Shown here one piece after another: positions 1 to 7,977 of a DNA stretch of 37,075 nucleotides. The number at the start of each line of letters is the position of its first letter. Positions within the stretch are counted from its first letter, which is position 1. Made by a program: the position numbers and the translations under genes. Under the pieces are notes generated by a model. The model was not told the origin of the DNA and did no database searches. It saw only the letters and a program-made list of their open reading frames with translations. This stretch comes from Methylobacter sp. (lineage in GTDB: Bacteria; Pseudomonadota; Gammaproteobacteria; Methylococcales; Methylomonadaceae): positions 1 through 37,075 of the forward strand of contig SCPZ01000112.1 in NCBI GenBank assembly GCA_004299305.1. Direction: 5' to 3'.

Positions 1-26
1 GTCTTTTTGCCCGTCTCCTGCGTTGC

Positions 27-62
27 AAAAATGGTTGCATAGCTCGCTATGCGCCCATTTTT
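27..62. repeat. Imperfect palindrome (hairpin) downstream of rnt
   Basis: Outer arms AAAAATGG (27-34) and CCATTTTT (55-62) enclose inner arms GCATAGC (37-43) and GCTATGC (46-52), with only two non-pairing bases on each side between them. It lies about 60 bases beyond the RNase T stop codon. It could be a dispersed REP-like repeat or serve as an rnt terminator; there is no clean T-run in the rnt direction apart from the arm itself. Confidence 0.5.
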
Positions 63-123
63 ACGCCTTGTAGACGAACAAAAATCCTGCGCCATTTGGG
101 TATATTTATTCTTGGCAATCGCC

Positions 124-747
124 TTAGCTATCGCGTGATTCCAACTGCTTCCAGCGGTTGACTATCATACAGAACAATTCCGCTGTCTTTTCGGCGTCAT
201 AGAGCGCTGAATGTGCTTTTTCGTTATCCCAATCCAACCCTGCCGTTTGGGCCATTTTCGCCAGTACGGTTTGTTGATAGACCAATCCCCCCAATGTTGC
301 GGTATCAAAAGTACTAAATGGATGAAAAGGACTGCGTTTTATTTGAGTTCTTTGAATGGCGGCATTCAAAAAACTAATGTCAAAAGCGGGGTTGTGACCA
401 ACCAGAATTGCACGGGTGCAGTTGTTACGTTTGACCGCGTCTTTAATCGGTTTAAACAACATGTGCAACGCGTCTTTCTCATCAATAGCCATGCGAAACG
501 GGTGGTGCGGATCGATTTTGTTGAACTTGAGCGCAGCTTCGTCCAGTTCGGAATTTTTAAACGGAATAACGTGGGTTGTATAACGCTCGGTGATTTCCAG
601 CTCACTATTACTGTTAAACTCGACAAGCACAGCCGCAATTTCCAATAATGCATTTTTTTTAGGATTAAATCCGGCTGTTTCTATGTCGACGACTACCGGG
701 AGGAAGCCTCGGAAACGTTTGTCTAAGGGAATTACAGGTGTATCCAT
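124..747 (-). CDS. rnt: Ribonuclease T (DEDDh 3'-5' exoribonuclease)
   Basis: Trims 3' ends of tRNA and other stable RNAs (CCA-end turnover, rRNA and small RNA maturation) in the cytoplasm. The 207 residues are close to the usual length of about 215. The DEDDh catalytic set is visible: Asp21 and Glu23 in VVVDIETAGFN, Asp123 in the HNPAFDISFL segment, and His179/Asp184 in HSALYDAEKTAE. The IETAGFN motif with a following GHNPAFD is characteristic of RNase T rather than oligoribonuclease or the DnaQ proofreading subunit. It is transcribed alone here, divergent from mlaA. pyrC lies nearby on the same strand, as I recall for Pseudomonas (rnt next to pyrC), but mlaA is inserted between them in opposite orientation. 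Confidence 0.95.
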   Translation of the reverse strand: MDTPVIPLDKRFRGFLPVVVDIETAGFNPKKNALLEIAAVLVEFNSNSELEITERYTTHVIPFKNSELDEAALKFNKIDPHHPFRMAIDEKDALHMLFKPIKDAVKRNNCTRAILVGHNPAFDISFLNAAIQRTQIKRSPFHPFSTFDTATLGGLVYQQTVLAKMAQTAGLDWDNEKAHSALYDAEKTAELFCMIVNRWKQLESRDS

Positions 748-861
748 TTTTTAAAATTTGCCAAGAGGTGTCGAAATGATGGGGAATAAATGCGGCTATT
801 TATGGTATGTTACGCGAAAACTGACCCGTTATAAAAATAATAGCGTTGTGGAGAGAATGTA

Positions 862-1623
862 ATGCAACAGAAAAAAATGATGACTCAGCTTGGATGCCTT
901 GTTTTATTAGGTGCCTTGGGAGGATGTGCAACTACCGCGAAAGACTCCCGAGATCCATTGGAAGATTGGAATAGAGGCGTGCAGTCGTTTAACGATAATC
1001 TGGATACTTATGCGATGAAGCCTGTCGCTAAAGGGTATCGCTGGATAACGCCCTCGTTCGTCGATCGTGGCGTAACTAATTTCTTCAGTAATATTAATGA
1101 CATCGGCGTAACAATCAATGACCTGCTACAGTTCAAAATCGCACAAACAGGCATGGATGGATCGCGTTTCATCGTTAATACCATTGCCGGTATTGGCGGT
1201 TTGATTGATGTTGCAGAGATGATCGATTTACCTAGGCATAATGAAGATTTTGACCAGACAATGGGGGTTTGGGGCGTGCCGTCAGGCCCTTATCTGGTGT
1301 TGCCGTTTTTTGGACCAAGCTCTCCACGAGGCGTGGGCGGACTGATCGGCGATGCGGCGATGAATCCAATTAGCTATGTTGGCGCCGCCGCTATCACCGG
1401 CGGGTTATTTGCAGTGAATGCTGCCGACCAGCGTGCAGATAATTTAAGCACTGAAAAAATTGCGACGGAAGCGGCGGTAGACCGCTATGGTTTTTTCAAA
1501 AGCGCTTATTTTCAACAGCGTGAATACTTGGTTCGCGATGGCAATATGCCGGAAGGATCAGACCTGTTGGAGAATGACGAAGATTTTAATAAGGATAATT
1601 TGGCTCCTGTTCAACCTTATTAA
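862..1623 (+). CDS. mlaA: MlaA (VacJ) outer-membrane lipoprotein
   Basis: Outer-membrane component of the Mla system that extracts mislocalised phospholipids from the outer leaflet and passes them to periplasmic MlaC. The N-terminus is a lipoprotein signal peptide with lipobox LGGC at residues 19-22, so Cys22 should be lipidated. Family hallmarks follow directly: DPLEDWNRGVQSFND (about 32-46), then the AMKPVAKGYRWITP segment, and the long DxTMGVWGVPSGPYLVLPFFGPSSPRG-type region around 140-165. At 253 residues it is a full-length family member. A GAGAGAATG-like ribosome site sits just before the ATG. The gene stands alone, separated from any mlaBCDEF genes, and ends in a strong hairpin shared with pyrC. 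Confidence 0.94.
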   Translation: MQQKKMMTQLGCLVLLGALGGCATTAKDSRDPLEDWNRGVQSFNDNLDTYAMKPVAKGYRWITPSFVDRGVTNFFSNINDIGVTINDLLQFKIAQTGMDGSRFIVNTIAGIGGLIDVAEMIDLPRHNEDFDQTMGVWGVPSGPYLVLPFFGPSSPRGVGGLIGDAAMNPISYVGAAAITGGLFAVNAADQRADNLSTEKIATEAAVDRYGFFKSAYFQQREYLVRDGNMPEGSDLLENDEDFNKDNLAPVQPY

Positions 1624-1626
1624 AGT

Positions 1627-1678
1627 AAGGTTCAAGGCTCAAGGTAACAACGTGTTTTCACCTTGAACCTTGAACCTT
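1627..1678. terminator. Bidirectional hairpin between mlaA and pyrC
   Basis: Arms of 19 bases at 1627-1645 and 1660-1678 pair with a single mismatch around a 14-base loop. The arms are built from the repeated word AAGGTTC. The hairpin fills the 54-base gap between two convergent genes and its right arm touches the pyrC stop codon, so it most likely terminates transcription in both directions. The U-tract is weak, so an alternative is a dispersed repeat adopted as a barrier between converging transcripts. Confidence 0.6.
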
Positions 1679-2709
1679 TATCCCAACTTCCAGCACAACT
1701 CTTCATTCGCCTTGAGCGGCGTGATGGATAGGTTGTCTTCACCGTAAGCGGACGGCACTTTCCAGACGGTTTTTTCCAAGCTGATTGTGCCTGAGTTTCT
1801 GGGTAAGCGGTAAAAATCGGCGCCGTAAAAACTGGCGAAACCTTCCAGTTTGTCCAATGCATTCGCACCTTCGAATACTTCCGCATAAAGCTCCAAAGCC
1901 GCATGAGCGCTGTAACAACCAGCGCAGCCGCAGGCGGTTTCTTTCAATGAAGTCAGGTGCGGCGCACTGTCCGTACCCAGAAAGAATTTTGGGTTGCCGC
2001 TGGTGGCTGCGGCAACTAATGCCAGACGATGCGATTCGCGTTTAATAATCGGCAGGCAGTAATAATGCGGCTTTATGCCGCCCGCCAGAATCGCATTGCG
2101 GTTAAACAGCAAATGTTGGGGGGTGATGGTTGCGGCAATATTGGCGTCGGCATCCTGTACAAACTGTACGGCTTCAGTCGTGGTTACATGTTCAAGCACG
2201 ACGCGTAAAGCAGGAAAATTGCGGGTGATGTCGCTCAGGTAGGCATCGATAAAGACCCGTTCACGATCGAAAATATCGCACGCATCATCGGTGACTTCGC
2301 CATGAATCAGTAACGGGATGTCGTGCCGTTCCATTGCCGCGAATAGCGGATAAACCGCCTTGATGTCGGCAACGCCGGAGTCGGAATTGGTGGTCGCACC
2401 GGCAGGATATAATTTAAAAGCATGAATATGTTCGGATTCCGCAGCTTTTTTGATTTCATCAGCCGTTGTCGAGCCGGTCAGGTAAAGCGTCATCAACGGC
2501 GAAAAATCCAGGCCAGTCGGAACGGCTTGCAGAATTTCTTCCCGGTAAACCAAGGCCTGGGCAACCGTAGTAACCGGCGGTTTGAGGTTCGGCATGATGA
2601 TCGCGCGGGCAAATCGCCTGGCGGTATGTGGCATAACGGTTTGTAAAACCGCACCGGTTCTGACGTGTAAATGCCAGTCATCCGGCCTTGTGATGGTTAA
2701 TGTTTTCAT
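1678..2709 (-). CDS. pyrC: Dihydroorotase, class II (PyrC type)
   Basis: Zinc amidohydrolase that cyclises N-carbamoyl-aspartate to dihydroorotate, the third step of de novo pyrimidine synthesis, in the cytosol. The binuclear metal ligands are all present: His13 and His15 in DDWHLHVR, the carboxylated Lys99 in HAFKLYPAGATTNS, His136 in LLIHGEV, His174 in VLEHVTT and Asp247 in FLGTDSAPH. The length of 343 residues matches E. coli-type PyrC (about 348), clearly different from longer class I enzymes. It is divergent from the FmdB-type gene across a 108-base spacer and convergent with mlaA. No pyrimidine attenuator-like leader was recognised in the short upstream region. Confidence 0.96.
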   Translation of the reverse strand: MKTLTITRPDDWHLHVRTGAVLQTVMPHTARRFARAIIMPNLKPPVTTVAQALVYREEILQAVPTGLDFSPLMTLYLTGSTTADEIKKAAESEHIHAFKLYPAGATTNSDSGVADIKAVYPLFAAMERHDIPLLIHGEVTDDACDIFDRERVFIDAYLSDITRNFPALRVVLEHVTTTEAVQFVQDADANIAATITPQHLLFNRNAILAGGIKPHYYCLPIIKRESHRLALVAAATSGNPKFFLGTDSAPHLTSLKETACGCAGCYSAHAALELYAEVFEGANALDKLEGFASFYGADFYRLPRNSGTISLEKTVWKVPSAYGEDNLSITPLKANEELCWKLG

Positions 2710-2758
2710 TATTGAAGTTAAATTCTGTAAAATAGACGGTTATTTTATAGTAAGTGCC

Positions 2759-2786
2759 TTGAAAAATTAAATGCAGCACTTATCGT
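2759..2786 (+). promoter_or_regulatory. Possible sigma-70 promoter for the FmdB-type gene
   Basis: TTGAAA at 2759-2764 and TATCGT at 2781-2786 are separated by 16 bases and lie about 30 bases before the FmdB-type start codon. The -35 is a good match and the -10 is four of six. This is by-eye matching only. Confidence 0.3.
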
Positions 2787-2817
2787 AGCTATTATTTTTT
2801 TATTATCGGAGCGATAA

Positions 2818-3075
2818 ATGCCAATATACGAGTATCAATGTCAATCATGCGGCCATGAGCACGAAGCCTTACAAAAACTCAGCGCCGAGCCCCTAGTTGT
2901 CTGTCCTGCCTGTAGTAAGCCTGAATTAATGAAAAAGATTTCTGCGGCAGGATTCAGATTAAAAGGCAGCGGCTGGTACGAAACTGATTTTAAGAGCGGC
3001 GCCAAGAAAAATGTAGCAGGCGAGGCGAGTTGTTCGAGTTCCGGCGGCTGCCCAGAGGGCGGTTGCAAAAGCTAA
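2818..3075 (+). CDS. FmdB-family zinc-ribbon protein
   Basis: Small 85-residue protein that opens MPIYEYQCQSCGHEHE, the signature of the FmdB/CxxC_CxxC_SSSS family. Cys8/Cys11 and Cys29/Cys32 form a zinc ribbon in the first 40 residues. The tail is Ser/Gly/Cys-rich with three further cysteines (72, 78, 83). The family name comes from a proposed regulator of formamidase in Methylophilus, but most members are uncharacterised and sit, as here, immediately upstream of aspS in proteobacteria. CGGAG lies just before the ATG as ribosome site. It is 87 bases upstream of aspS on the same strand, with a hairpin between, so partial read-through into aspS is plausible. A direct regulatory function is not shown by the sequence. 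Confidence 0.85.
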   Translation: MPIYEYQCQSCGHEHEALQKLSAEPLVVCPACSKPELMKKISAAGFRLKGSGWYETDFKSGAKKNVAGEASCSSSGGCPEGGCKS

Positions 3076-3087
3076 TCATAAAGCAGG

Positions 3088-3126
3088 CGAAAGGCAAAAG
3101 ACGAAAAAACGTGCTTTTGCCTTTCG
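3088..3126. terminator. Perfect 13-base hairpin between the FmdB-type gene and aspS
   Basis: CGAAAGGCAAAAG (3088-3100) pairs with CTTTTGCCTTTCG (3114-3126) without mismatch around a 13-base loop. It ends 36 bases before the aspS ATG. It may attenuate transcription from the FmdB-type gene into aspS; the following sequence (TCTTTCACC) is only moderately T-rich, so termination strength is uncertain. Confidence 0.5.
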
Positions 3127-3162
3127 TCTTTCACCTTAACTTTCATTAACAGGGAAAAATTT

Positions 3163-4953
3163 ATGCGTACTCACAAGTGCGGAGAATTAAACACACAACA
3201 GCTAGGCGAAACGGTTTCAATCTGCGGTTGGGTACATAGACGCAGAGACCACGGCGGCGTTATTTTTATCGATTTGAGAGACCGTGCTGGATTAGTCCAG
3301 GTCGTGGTCGATCCCGACGTGGCCGAAACCTTCGCGACGGCTGAAAGCGTCCGCAGTGAATATGTATTGCAAATTACCGGTCTGGTTCGCGACCGTCCCG
3401 CAGGCACGATTAACGCCAATATGCATTCCGGCGCGATTGAGATACTGGCTAAAAACATCGTCGTGCTGAACGAGTCGGAAACCCCGCCGTTCCCGGTTGA
3501 AAGCGAGATCGAGGTCAACGAGGAACTGCGTTTGCGCTACCGTTATATCGACTTGCGCCGTACCGAGATGCAGGAAAAGATGAAAGTGCGCCGCGATGTG
3601 ACGCGGGTGTTAAGAAACTTCCTGGATGATCACGAGTTTTTCGAGATCGAAACACCTTACTTAACCAAAGCCACTCCCGAAGGCGCGCGCGATTACATCG
3701 TACCAAGCCGAACCCACGAAAACTCGTTTTTCGCGCTGCCGCAATCGCCGCAATTGTACAAACAAATCTTGATGGTTGCGGGCATGGATCGCTATTATCA
3801 AGTGGTGCGCTGTTTCCGCGATGAAGATTTGCGCGCCGATCGTCAGCCTGAATTCACCCAGCTCGATATCGAGACTTCGTTCATGGATGAACACGAAATC
3901 ATGCACATCATGGAGGAAATGATCCGCCAGTTGTTTATCAAAGTGATCGGCGTGAACCTGGGCGACAAGTTTCCGTGCATGACTCATCAGGAAGCTATCT
4001 CGCGCTACGGCATCGATAGGCCCGATTTGCGGATTCCGCTGGAATTGGTCGATGTAGCCGAGGACATGAAAGACGTCGATTTCCAAGTCTTTTCGGCCCC
4101 TGCCAATGATCCGAAAGGCCGCGTCGTTGCGATGCGCGTACCGAATGGCGGCGAATTAAGCCGCAAAGACATCGACGCCTTAACCAAGTATGTCAGCATT
4201 TACGGCGCAAGAGGCTTGGCTTATATCAAGGTCAACGACCTGGCCGCCGGTGTCGACGGCTTGCAATCGCCTATCGTCAAATTCGCCCCTGCCGAAGTTT
4301 GGGACAGCGTATTGGCTAAAACCGGCGCGCAAAACGGCGATTTAATCTTCTTCGGCGCGGATAAGGCCAATATCGTTAATGAAGCAATGGGCGCATTGCG
4401 GGTCAAGTTGGGCCATGACCTTAACCTGCTGCAAGGCGACTGGAAACCGGTTTGGGTGGTTGACTTCCCGATGTTCGATTGGGATGAGAAAACCAACCGC
4501 TACAACGCGATCCATCACCCATTCACCGCGCCGAGCTGCTCGGTTGAAGAGCTGGTCGCCAATCCGGGCGCGGCATTATCGCGCGCTTACGATTTGGTAT
4601 TAAACGGCACCGAAGTCGGCGGCGGATCAATCCGTATCAACCGCAGTGCGATGCAACAAACCGTACTGGAAATTTTGGGCATAGGCGAAGACGAAGCCAG
4701 GGAAAAATTCGGCTTCCTGCTGGATGCGTTGAAATACGGCGCGCCTCCGCATGGCGGTTTGGCGTTCGGTCTTGATCGTCTGGTTATGCTGATGACCGGC
4801 TCAACGTCTATTCGCGACGTAATCGCTTTCCCTAAAACGCAATCGGCGGCTTGTCCTTTGGTTAGCGCTCCTGCGGTTGTCACCGATGAGCAATTGAAGG
4901 AGCTGGGCATTCGCTTGATTAAGCCTGCGGGAAAAGAAAAAGTTAAGGATTAA
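3163..4953 (+). CDS. aspS: Aspartyl-tRNA synthetase (bacterial type, probably non-discriminating)
   Basis: Class II synthetase that charges tRNA-Asp with aspartate in the cytosol. Domains in order: OB-fold anticodon-binding domain (about 1-105), catalytic core with motif 2 around [18 protein letters not shown], the bacterial GAD insertion (about 290-420), and motif 3 in [17 protein letters not shown] near the C-terminus. The 596 residues match bacterial AspRS (about 590). His30 in RRRDHGG replaces the Leu of E. coli, and Gly81 lies in the RPAG loop; this pairing resembles the Pseudomonas non-discriminating enzyme, which also forms Asp-tRNA-Asn for correction by GatCAB. That specificity is inference. 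AGGGA precedes the ATG at good spacing. Confidence 0.97.
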   Translation: MRTHKCGELNTQQLGETVSICGWVHRRRDHGGVIFIDLRDRAGLVQVVVDPDVAETFATAESVRSEYVLQITGLVRDRPAGTINANMHSGAIEILAKNIVVLNESETPPFPVESEIEVNEELRLRYRYIDLRRTEMQEKMKVRRDVTRVLRNFLDDHEFFEIETPYLTKATPEGARDYIVPSRTHENSFFALPQSPQLYKQILMVAGMDRYYQVVRCFRDEDLRADRQPEFTQLDIETSFMDEHEIMHIMEEMIRQLFIKVIGVNLGDKFPCMTHQEAISRYGIDRPDLRIPLELVDVAEDMKDVDFQVFSAPANDPKGRVVAMRVPNGGELSRKDIDALTKYVSIYGARGLAYIKVNDLAAGVDGLQSPIVKFAPAEVWDSVLAKTGAQNGDLIFFGADKANIVNEAMGALRVKLGHDLNLLQGDWKPVWVVDFPMFDWDEKTNRYNAIHHPFTAPSCSVEELVANPGAALSRAYDLVLNGTEVGGGSIRINRSAMQQTVLEILGIGEDEAREKFGFLLDALKYGAPPHGGLAFGLDRLVMLMTGSTSIRDVIAFPKTQSAACPLVSAPAVVTDEQLKELGIRLIKPAGKEKVKD

Positions 4954-4988
4954 AAGCTTTTTATTCCCAAGCGAAACGTTGCAAGTTA

Positions 4989-5019
4989 GACCTTCCAGGT
5001 TTTTAAAACCTGGAGGGCC
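4989..5019. repeat. Dispersed palindrome, copy 1 (CCAGGTTTTTAAAACCTGG core)
   Basis: Arms 4989-5003 and 5005-5019 pair around a single T, with two mismatches near the outer end. A near-identical copy with perfect arms is at 27298-27328, more than 22 kb away. It lies 35 bases past the aspS stop, so it may also act as the aspS terminator. The rest of the 169-base spacer up to the next gene shows nothing else recognisable. Confidence 0.75.
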
Positions 5020-5122
5020 TGTATATCGTGATGATACGCTTTTATTGCTTGAAACTCGCCAAGCCTCTGAAGTGCTTCATTGCCCCGCTTGGTAAGAACA
5101 AATATTTACAGAGAAAGCAGAT

Positions 5123-5680
5123 ATGGCTAAATGCCCAATATGTGATTCAAGAAAAGGGAAAAGACAGTGTGTAATCGCTAATGGATTAGTCTGTAGTCAG
5201 TGCTGTGGAACTATCCGTAAAGAAGATTTATGTTTAGATTGCTCGTATTACCAGAAGCCAAAACGAAAATATAACGAAGTACCGTCTTTTACAACCAATC
5301 AAATACACGACAGTGTTGAATTGACGGGATATAGCGACGCTCTTGAAGGCGCTTTTTGCACTTATGATATTGAAAATAACAAGAGCCTAAAGGATGCGGA
5401 TGTACTTAAAATCCTTGAACTGCTGATTGATAAATATCATTTCAAAGATGCTGAAATAAACTGCGACAGCCCATTTTTATTGGCCGGATTCAATTTTGTC
5501 GATGCGGTGATAGGCAAAGATTTAGCCGGTATTGATGAGCTAGTGTTAGTAAAAGTTTTGAGCATTCTTCACGCTGTTGTAAAAAGACTAACCAAGAACG
5601 GCAAAGAATACATGAATATTATTCATAGCTATGCAGGCCCAAAAACGGGTTTGGATAAACCGGATTTAAGCCAACTATAG
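5123..5680 (+). CDS. Uncharacterised protein with N-terminal Cys-rich zinc-binding module
   Basis: Not a protein I can name. The first 40 residues hold eight cysteines at 4, 7, 16, 24, 27, 28, 37 and 40, arranged CPIC, QC, CSQCCGTIR, LCLDC. This resembles treble-clef or zinc-ribbon heads of the CPxC...CCGxxR...CxxxC type seen in assorted bacterial proteins. Residues about 60-185 have no membrane segment or signal peptide and read as a mixed alpha/beta or helical soluble domain. GAGAAAG precedes the ATG. The stop is 13 bases before the nadA start on the same strand, so it may be co-transcribed with nadA. The gene looks more AT-rich than aspS and nadA around it, which could mean a different origin. 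Confidence 0.7.
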   Translation: MAKCPICDSRKGKRQCVIANGLVCSQCCGTIRKEDLCLDCSYYQKPKRKYNEVPSFTTNQIHDSVELTGYSDALEGAFCTYDIENNKSLKDADVLKILELLIDKYHFKDAEINCDSPFLLAGFNFVDAVIGKDLAGIDELVLVKVLSILHAVVKRLTKNGKEYMNIIHSYAGPKTGLDKPDLSQL

Positions 5681-5693
5681 ATTTCTTTTATTT

Positions 5694-6791
5694 ATGACCA
5701 ATACCCCATTTCCAATTCAAGATTACGCCCTACTCAGCGATGAAGAGTGCGATGCCCGAATTATTGCCGCCAAAGCCAAGCTTGGCCGCCGTTGCGTGGT
5801 GCTTGGGCATCATTATCAGCGCGATGAAGTATTCAAACATGCCGATTTTTCCGGCGACTCGTTAAAACTGTCCAGGGATGCGGCGAAATCTGACGCCGAA
5901 TACATCGTGTTTTGCGGTGTACATTTTATGGCCGAAGTCGCTGACATACTGTCCCGCCCCGAGCAAATTTCTATCCTGCCGGATATGGCGGCAGGCTGTT
6001 CGATGGCCGATATGGCCAACCTAATCAAAGTTCAAAAGTGTTGGGACGAATTGGCGCAAATAATTGATGTCGAAGCTGAAGTCACACCGGTTACCTATAT
6101 CAACTCGACTGCCGACCTTAAATCCTTTTGCGGCAAGCATGACGGCATTGTCTGCACTTCGTCCAATGCCCAGAAGATTTTGGAATGGAGTTTTGCAAAA
6201 AAGTCGAAAGTGCTATTTTTCCCTGACCAACATCTGGGACGCAATACTGGTTACCGGATGGGCATTCCGTTGGAAGCTTTGGTGACCTGGGACTTTACCA
6301 AGCCGATGGGCGGCTTGACCGAGCAGCAAATCCGCAACGCTAAAATCATCTTGTGGAACGGCTATTGCTCGGTGCATCAGGTATTCAAGCCTGAGCATAT
6401 TGACGATTTCCTGAAACGTTTCCCGGAAACCAAAGTCATTTCGCACCCGGAAGCCTCGTTTGAAGTCTGCCAGAAATCGGAATACATCGGCTCTACCGAA
6501 TACATTCTAAAAACCGTGCGCGAAGCCGAGCCCAACACCCGTTGGCTGGTGGCGACGGAACTGAATCTGGTCAACCGCCTACATGAAGAATGCAAAGCGC
6601 AGGGCAAAAATGTGCATTTCATGTCGCCTACGCTGTGCATGTGTTCGACCATGTTCAGAACCGACCCGCAACATTTGGCCTGGGTGTTGGAAAACCTGGC
6701 GGCAGGACAGGTGGTTAACCGGATTACAGTGCCTACGGATGTGGCGGAGTACGCCAAAAAGGCCCTGGATAACATGTTGGGAGTTATGTGA
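5694..6791 (+). CDS. nadA: Quinolinate synthase (long NadA type)
   Basis: Condenses iminoaspartate with dihydroxyacetone phosphate to quinolinate in de novo NAD synthesis, using an oxygen-sensitive [4Fe-4S] cluster. Likely cluster ligands are Cys102 (AAGCSMAD), Cys225 (NGYCSVH) and Cys315 or Cys317 (CMCST). The spacing of about 123 and 90 residues and the total length of 365 resemble the longer Bacillus-type NadA rather than the 347-residue E. coli form. The GHHYQRDEV and FSGDSLKLS segments near residues 39-60 are family hallmarks. No clear Shine-Dalgarno precedes the ATG. Its stop overlaps the ATG of the next small gene by one base (TGATG). nadB and nadC are not in the window. Confidence 0.95.
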   Translation: MTNTPFPIQDYALLSDEECDARIIAAKAKLGRRCVVLGHHYQRDEVFKHADFSGDSLKLSRDAAKSDAEYIVFCGVHFMAEVADILSRPEQISILPDMAAGCSMADMANLIKVQKCWDELAQIIDVEAEVTPVTYINSTADLKSFCGKHDGIVCTSSNAQKILEWSFAKKSKVLFFPDQHLGRNTGYRMGIPLEALVTWDFTKPMGGLTEQQIRNAKIILWNGYCSVHQVFKPEHIDDFLKRFPETKVISHPEASFEVCQKSEYIGSTEYILKTVREAEPNTRWLVATELNLVNRLHEECKAQGKNVHFMSPTLCMCSTMFRTDPQHLAWVLENLAAGQVVNRITVPTDVAEYAKKALDNMLGVM

Positions 6792-7183
6792 TGACAGTAG
6801 ATTTTAATCGCTTAAAGCATTTTTCAATGACCTATGTGTTCATGGATGGCGACTGTATGGATGCAGGAGGTAGAGCAATGCAGGAGCAATTGCCGACGAA
6901 GCATATAGCCTGCGAATACGAACAAACAGAGCAAAGCCCTGTCGTCGCCTCCGCTGGCCTGAGCATTAGTTTTAACTTAAGAAATATCGATCAAAACGAA
7001 GATCAAGAGATTTATTCAATCACTCTGGTAAAAGAAAGCGATGACGAGTTTTACATAAAATCCGATTATTTTGCCGATGCTGAGGAGCCTTATCCGCTGG
7101 ATGTTGAAATTTCCGATGATGACGTAAAGTTCATCTTGGAAGGCGAGGATGAGCTTATGTATTTGTATGGTTTTTTTGAGTAA
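6791..7183 (+). CDS. Acidic protein of unknown function coupled to nadA
   Basis: Not recognised. The protein is 130 residues and strongly acidic, with runs such as DQNEDQE and EISDDDVK, no signal peptide and no membrane segment. The ATG at 6791 shares its A with the nadA TGA stop, typical of translational coupling; a GTG at 6788 would add one residue. The alternating hydrophobic and polar pattern (ISFNLRNID, YSITLVKES, FYIKSDYF) suggests a beta-rich fold. Resemblance to SecB-like chaperone folds is possible in outline but I would not claim it. Composition is more AT-rich than nadA. Confidence 0.6.
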   Translation: MTVDFNRLKHFSMTYVFMDGDCMDAGGRAMQEQLPTKHIACEYEQTEQSPVVASAGLSISFNLRNIDQNEDQEIYSITLVKESDDEFYIKSDYFADAEEPYPLDVEISDDDVKFILEGEDELMYLYGFFE

Positions 7184-7231
7184 AACCGTGATTAACGTTA
7201 TTCCATTGAGAATTTAGCAAGAATTTTGTTT

Positions 7232-7364
7232 ATGAATACCCCGGATATTCGTTGGCAAACGCTTTGCTGACTTTAAAAAAGCCTTAGTGCAGCTTAAAAA
7301 TGCCGTAGAACTCAGCAAGCAGCGTCCATTGTCTTTACTGGAGAAGCAAAGCAATGCATTTTGA
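7232..7364 (+). pseudogene. Frameshifted, truncated HEPN-type nucleotidyltransferase-partner remnant
   Basis: The start MNTPDIRWQ reads from 7232. A change of frame of one base near 7257-7260 then gives RFADFKKALVQLKNAVEL followed by SKQRPLSLLEKQ and a stop at 7362-7364. This matches the opening of the HI0074/NTase-substrate-binding family (HEPN fold, about 135 residues) that pairs with small MNT nucleotidyltransferases in toxin-antitoxin-like modules. Only about 44 codons remain, with one frameshift and loss of the C-terminal two thirds. No intact MNT partner gene lies next to it. The identification rests on my memory of the family consensus. Confidence 0.65.
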
Positions 7365-7390
7365 TTTTCCAGGCAATCGTATTCACGCTC

Positions 7391-7412
7391 TTGCCTACAT
7401 CCATGTAAGCAA
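7391..7412. repeat. Diverged copy of the CCTACATGGATGTAGG-type palindrome
   Basis: TTGC..ACAT at 7391-7400 pairs with ATGT..GCAA at 7403-7412, and the word TTGCCTACATCCATGTA is close to the clearer copies at 10143-10227 and 27464-27481. It sits directly after the HEPN remnant and in front of the MarR stop codon. Confidence 0.4.
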
Positions 7413-7415
7413 CAC

Positions 7416-7970
7416 TCAGCTAACGGTATGCTCTTGGCATATTTTCTCGCTATCGATTTGGCTAAGCCGTTCTTTGGTTAATCCACAAACAAAGCCGTCC
7501 GAAGTTATGGTGAAATATTTACAGGTTTTACAAAGCCCGAATGATTGGGATTTATTAGCTTTTTGCAACGCAGTCAGTGCATTAACAAAAACGTTTTCCT
7601 GGCTTTCATTTTCGTTGAATATTGTCGAAGCCTGACTGTATAAATCTGTCGGACGCGCTTTATTCAAGATAGTATCGCCGTCAACCAGAAGACTGAGATG
7701 CACCATGCGCCGATCATTTACATCGGCTGTTTTTTTAATGTAGCCTTTTTTTTCCAACAGCAGCAAAGTCTGGGAAACAGTGCCTCGAGTCATCCCCAAA
7801 TAATTGGTGAGCGCCGCCGGGGTGTCGCTGTAGCGGTTACAGCGGGACAAATAATCCATTACCTGCAGATGGACCGGTTGCAAGCCTAATTCTGTACACT
7901 TTTTACGTTCTTCAGACCGGATCAGCGCGGACATCCGCTCGATCAGATCAAATACATCAACTTTTTCCAT
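7416..7970 (-). CDS. MarR-family regulator with C-terminal cysteine cluster
   Basis: Winged-helix transcription regulator of 184 residues from the ATG at 7970; an in-frame ATG at 7985 would add five residues but lies inside a palindrome and is less likely. The wHTH runs about 30-95 with recognition helix MTRGTVSQTLLLLEKKGYI and wing DVNDRRMVHLSL. Beyond the usual MarR end it carries Cys147, Cys150, Cys162 and Cys178 in LCKTCKYF, FVCGLT and KICQEH. Four cysteines with this spacing suggest a zinc site or an Fe-S cluster. It is the last minus-strand gene after the C1 island. The palindrome over its own leader is a natural autoregulatory site. Target genes are inferred only. Confidence 0.88.
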   Translation of the reverse strand: MEKVDVFDLIERMSALIRSEERKKCTELGLQPVHLQVMDYLSRCNRYSDTPAALTNYLGMTRGTVSQTLLLLEKKGYIKKTADVNDRRMVHLSLLVDGDTILNKARPTDLYSQASTIFNENESQENVFVNALTALQKANKSQSFGLCKTCKYFTITSDGFVCGLTKERLSQIDSEKICQEHTVS

Positions 7971-7977
7971 AGAGCCT

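Noticed and set aside
7354-7635. Open frame on the plus strand opposite the MarR gene
   Set aside because: It begins in the HEPN remnant and then mirrors the MarR coding strand; no family character.
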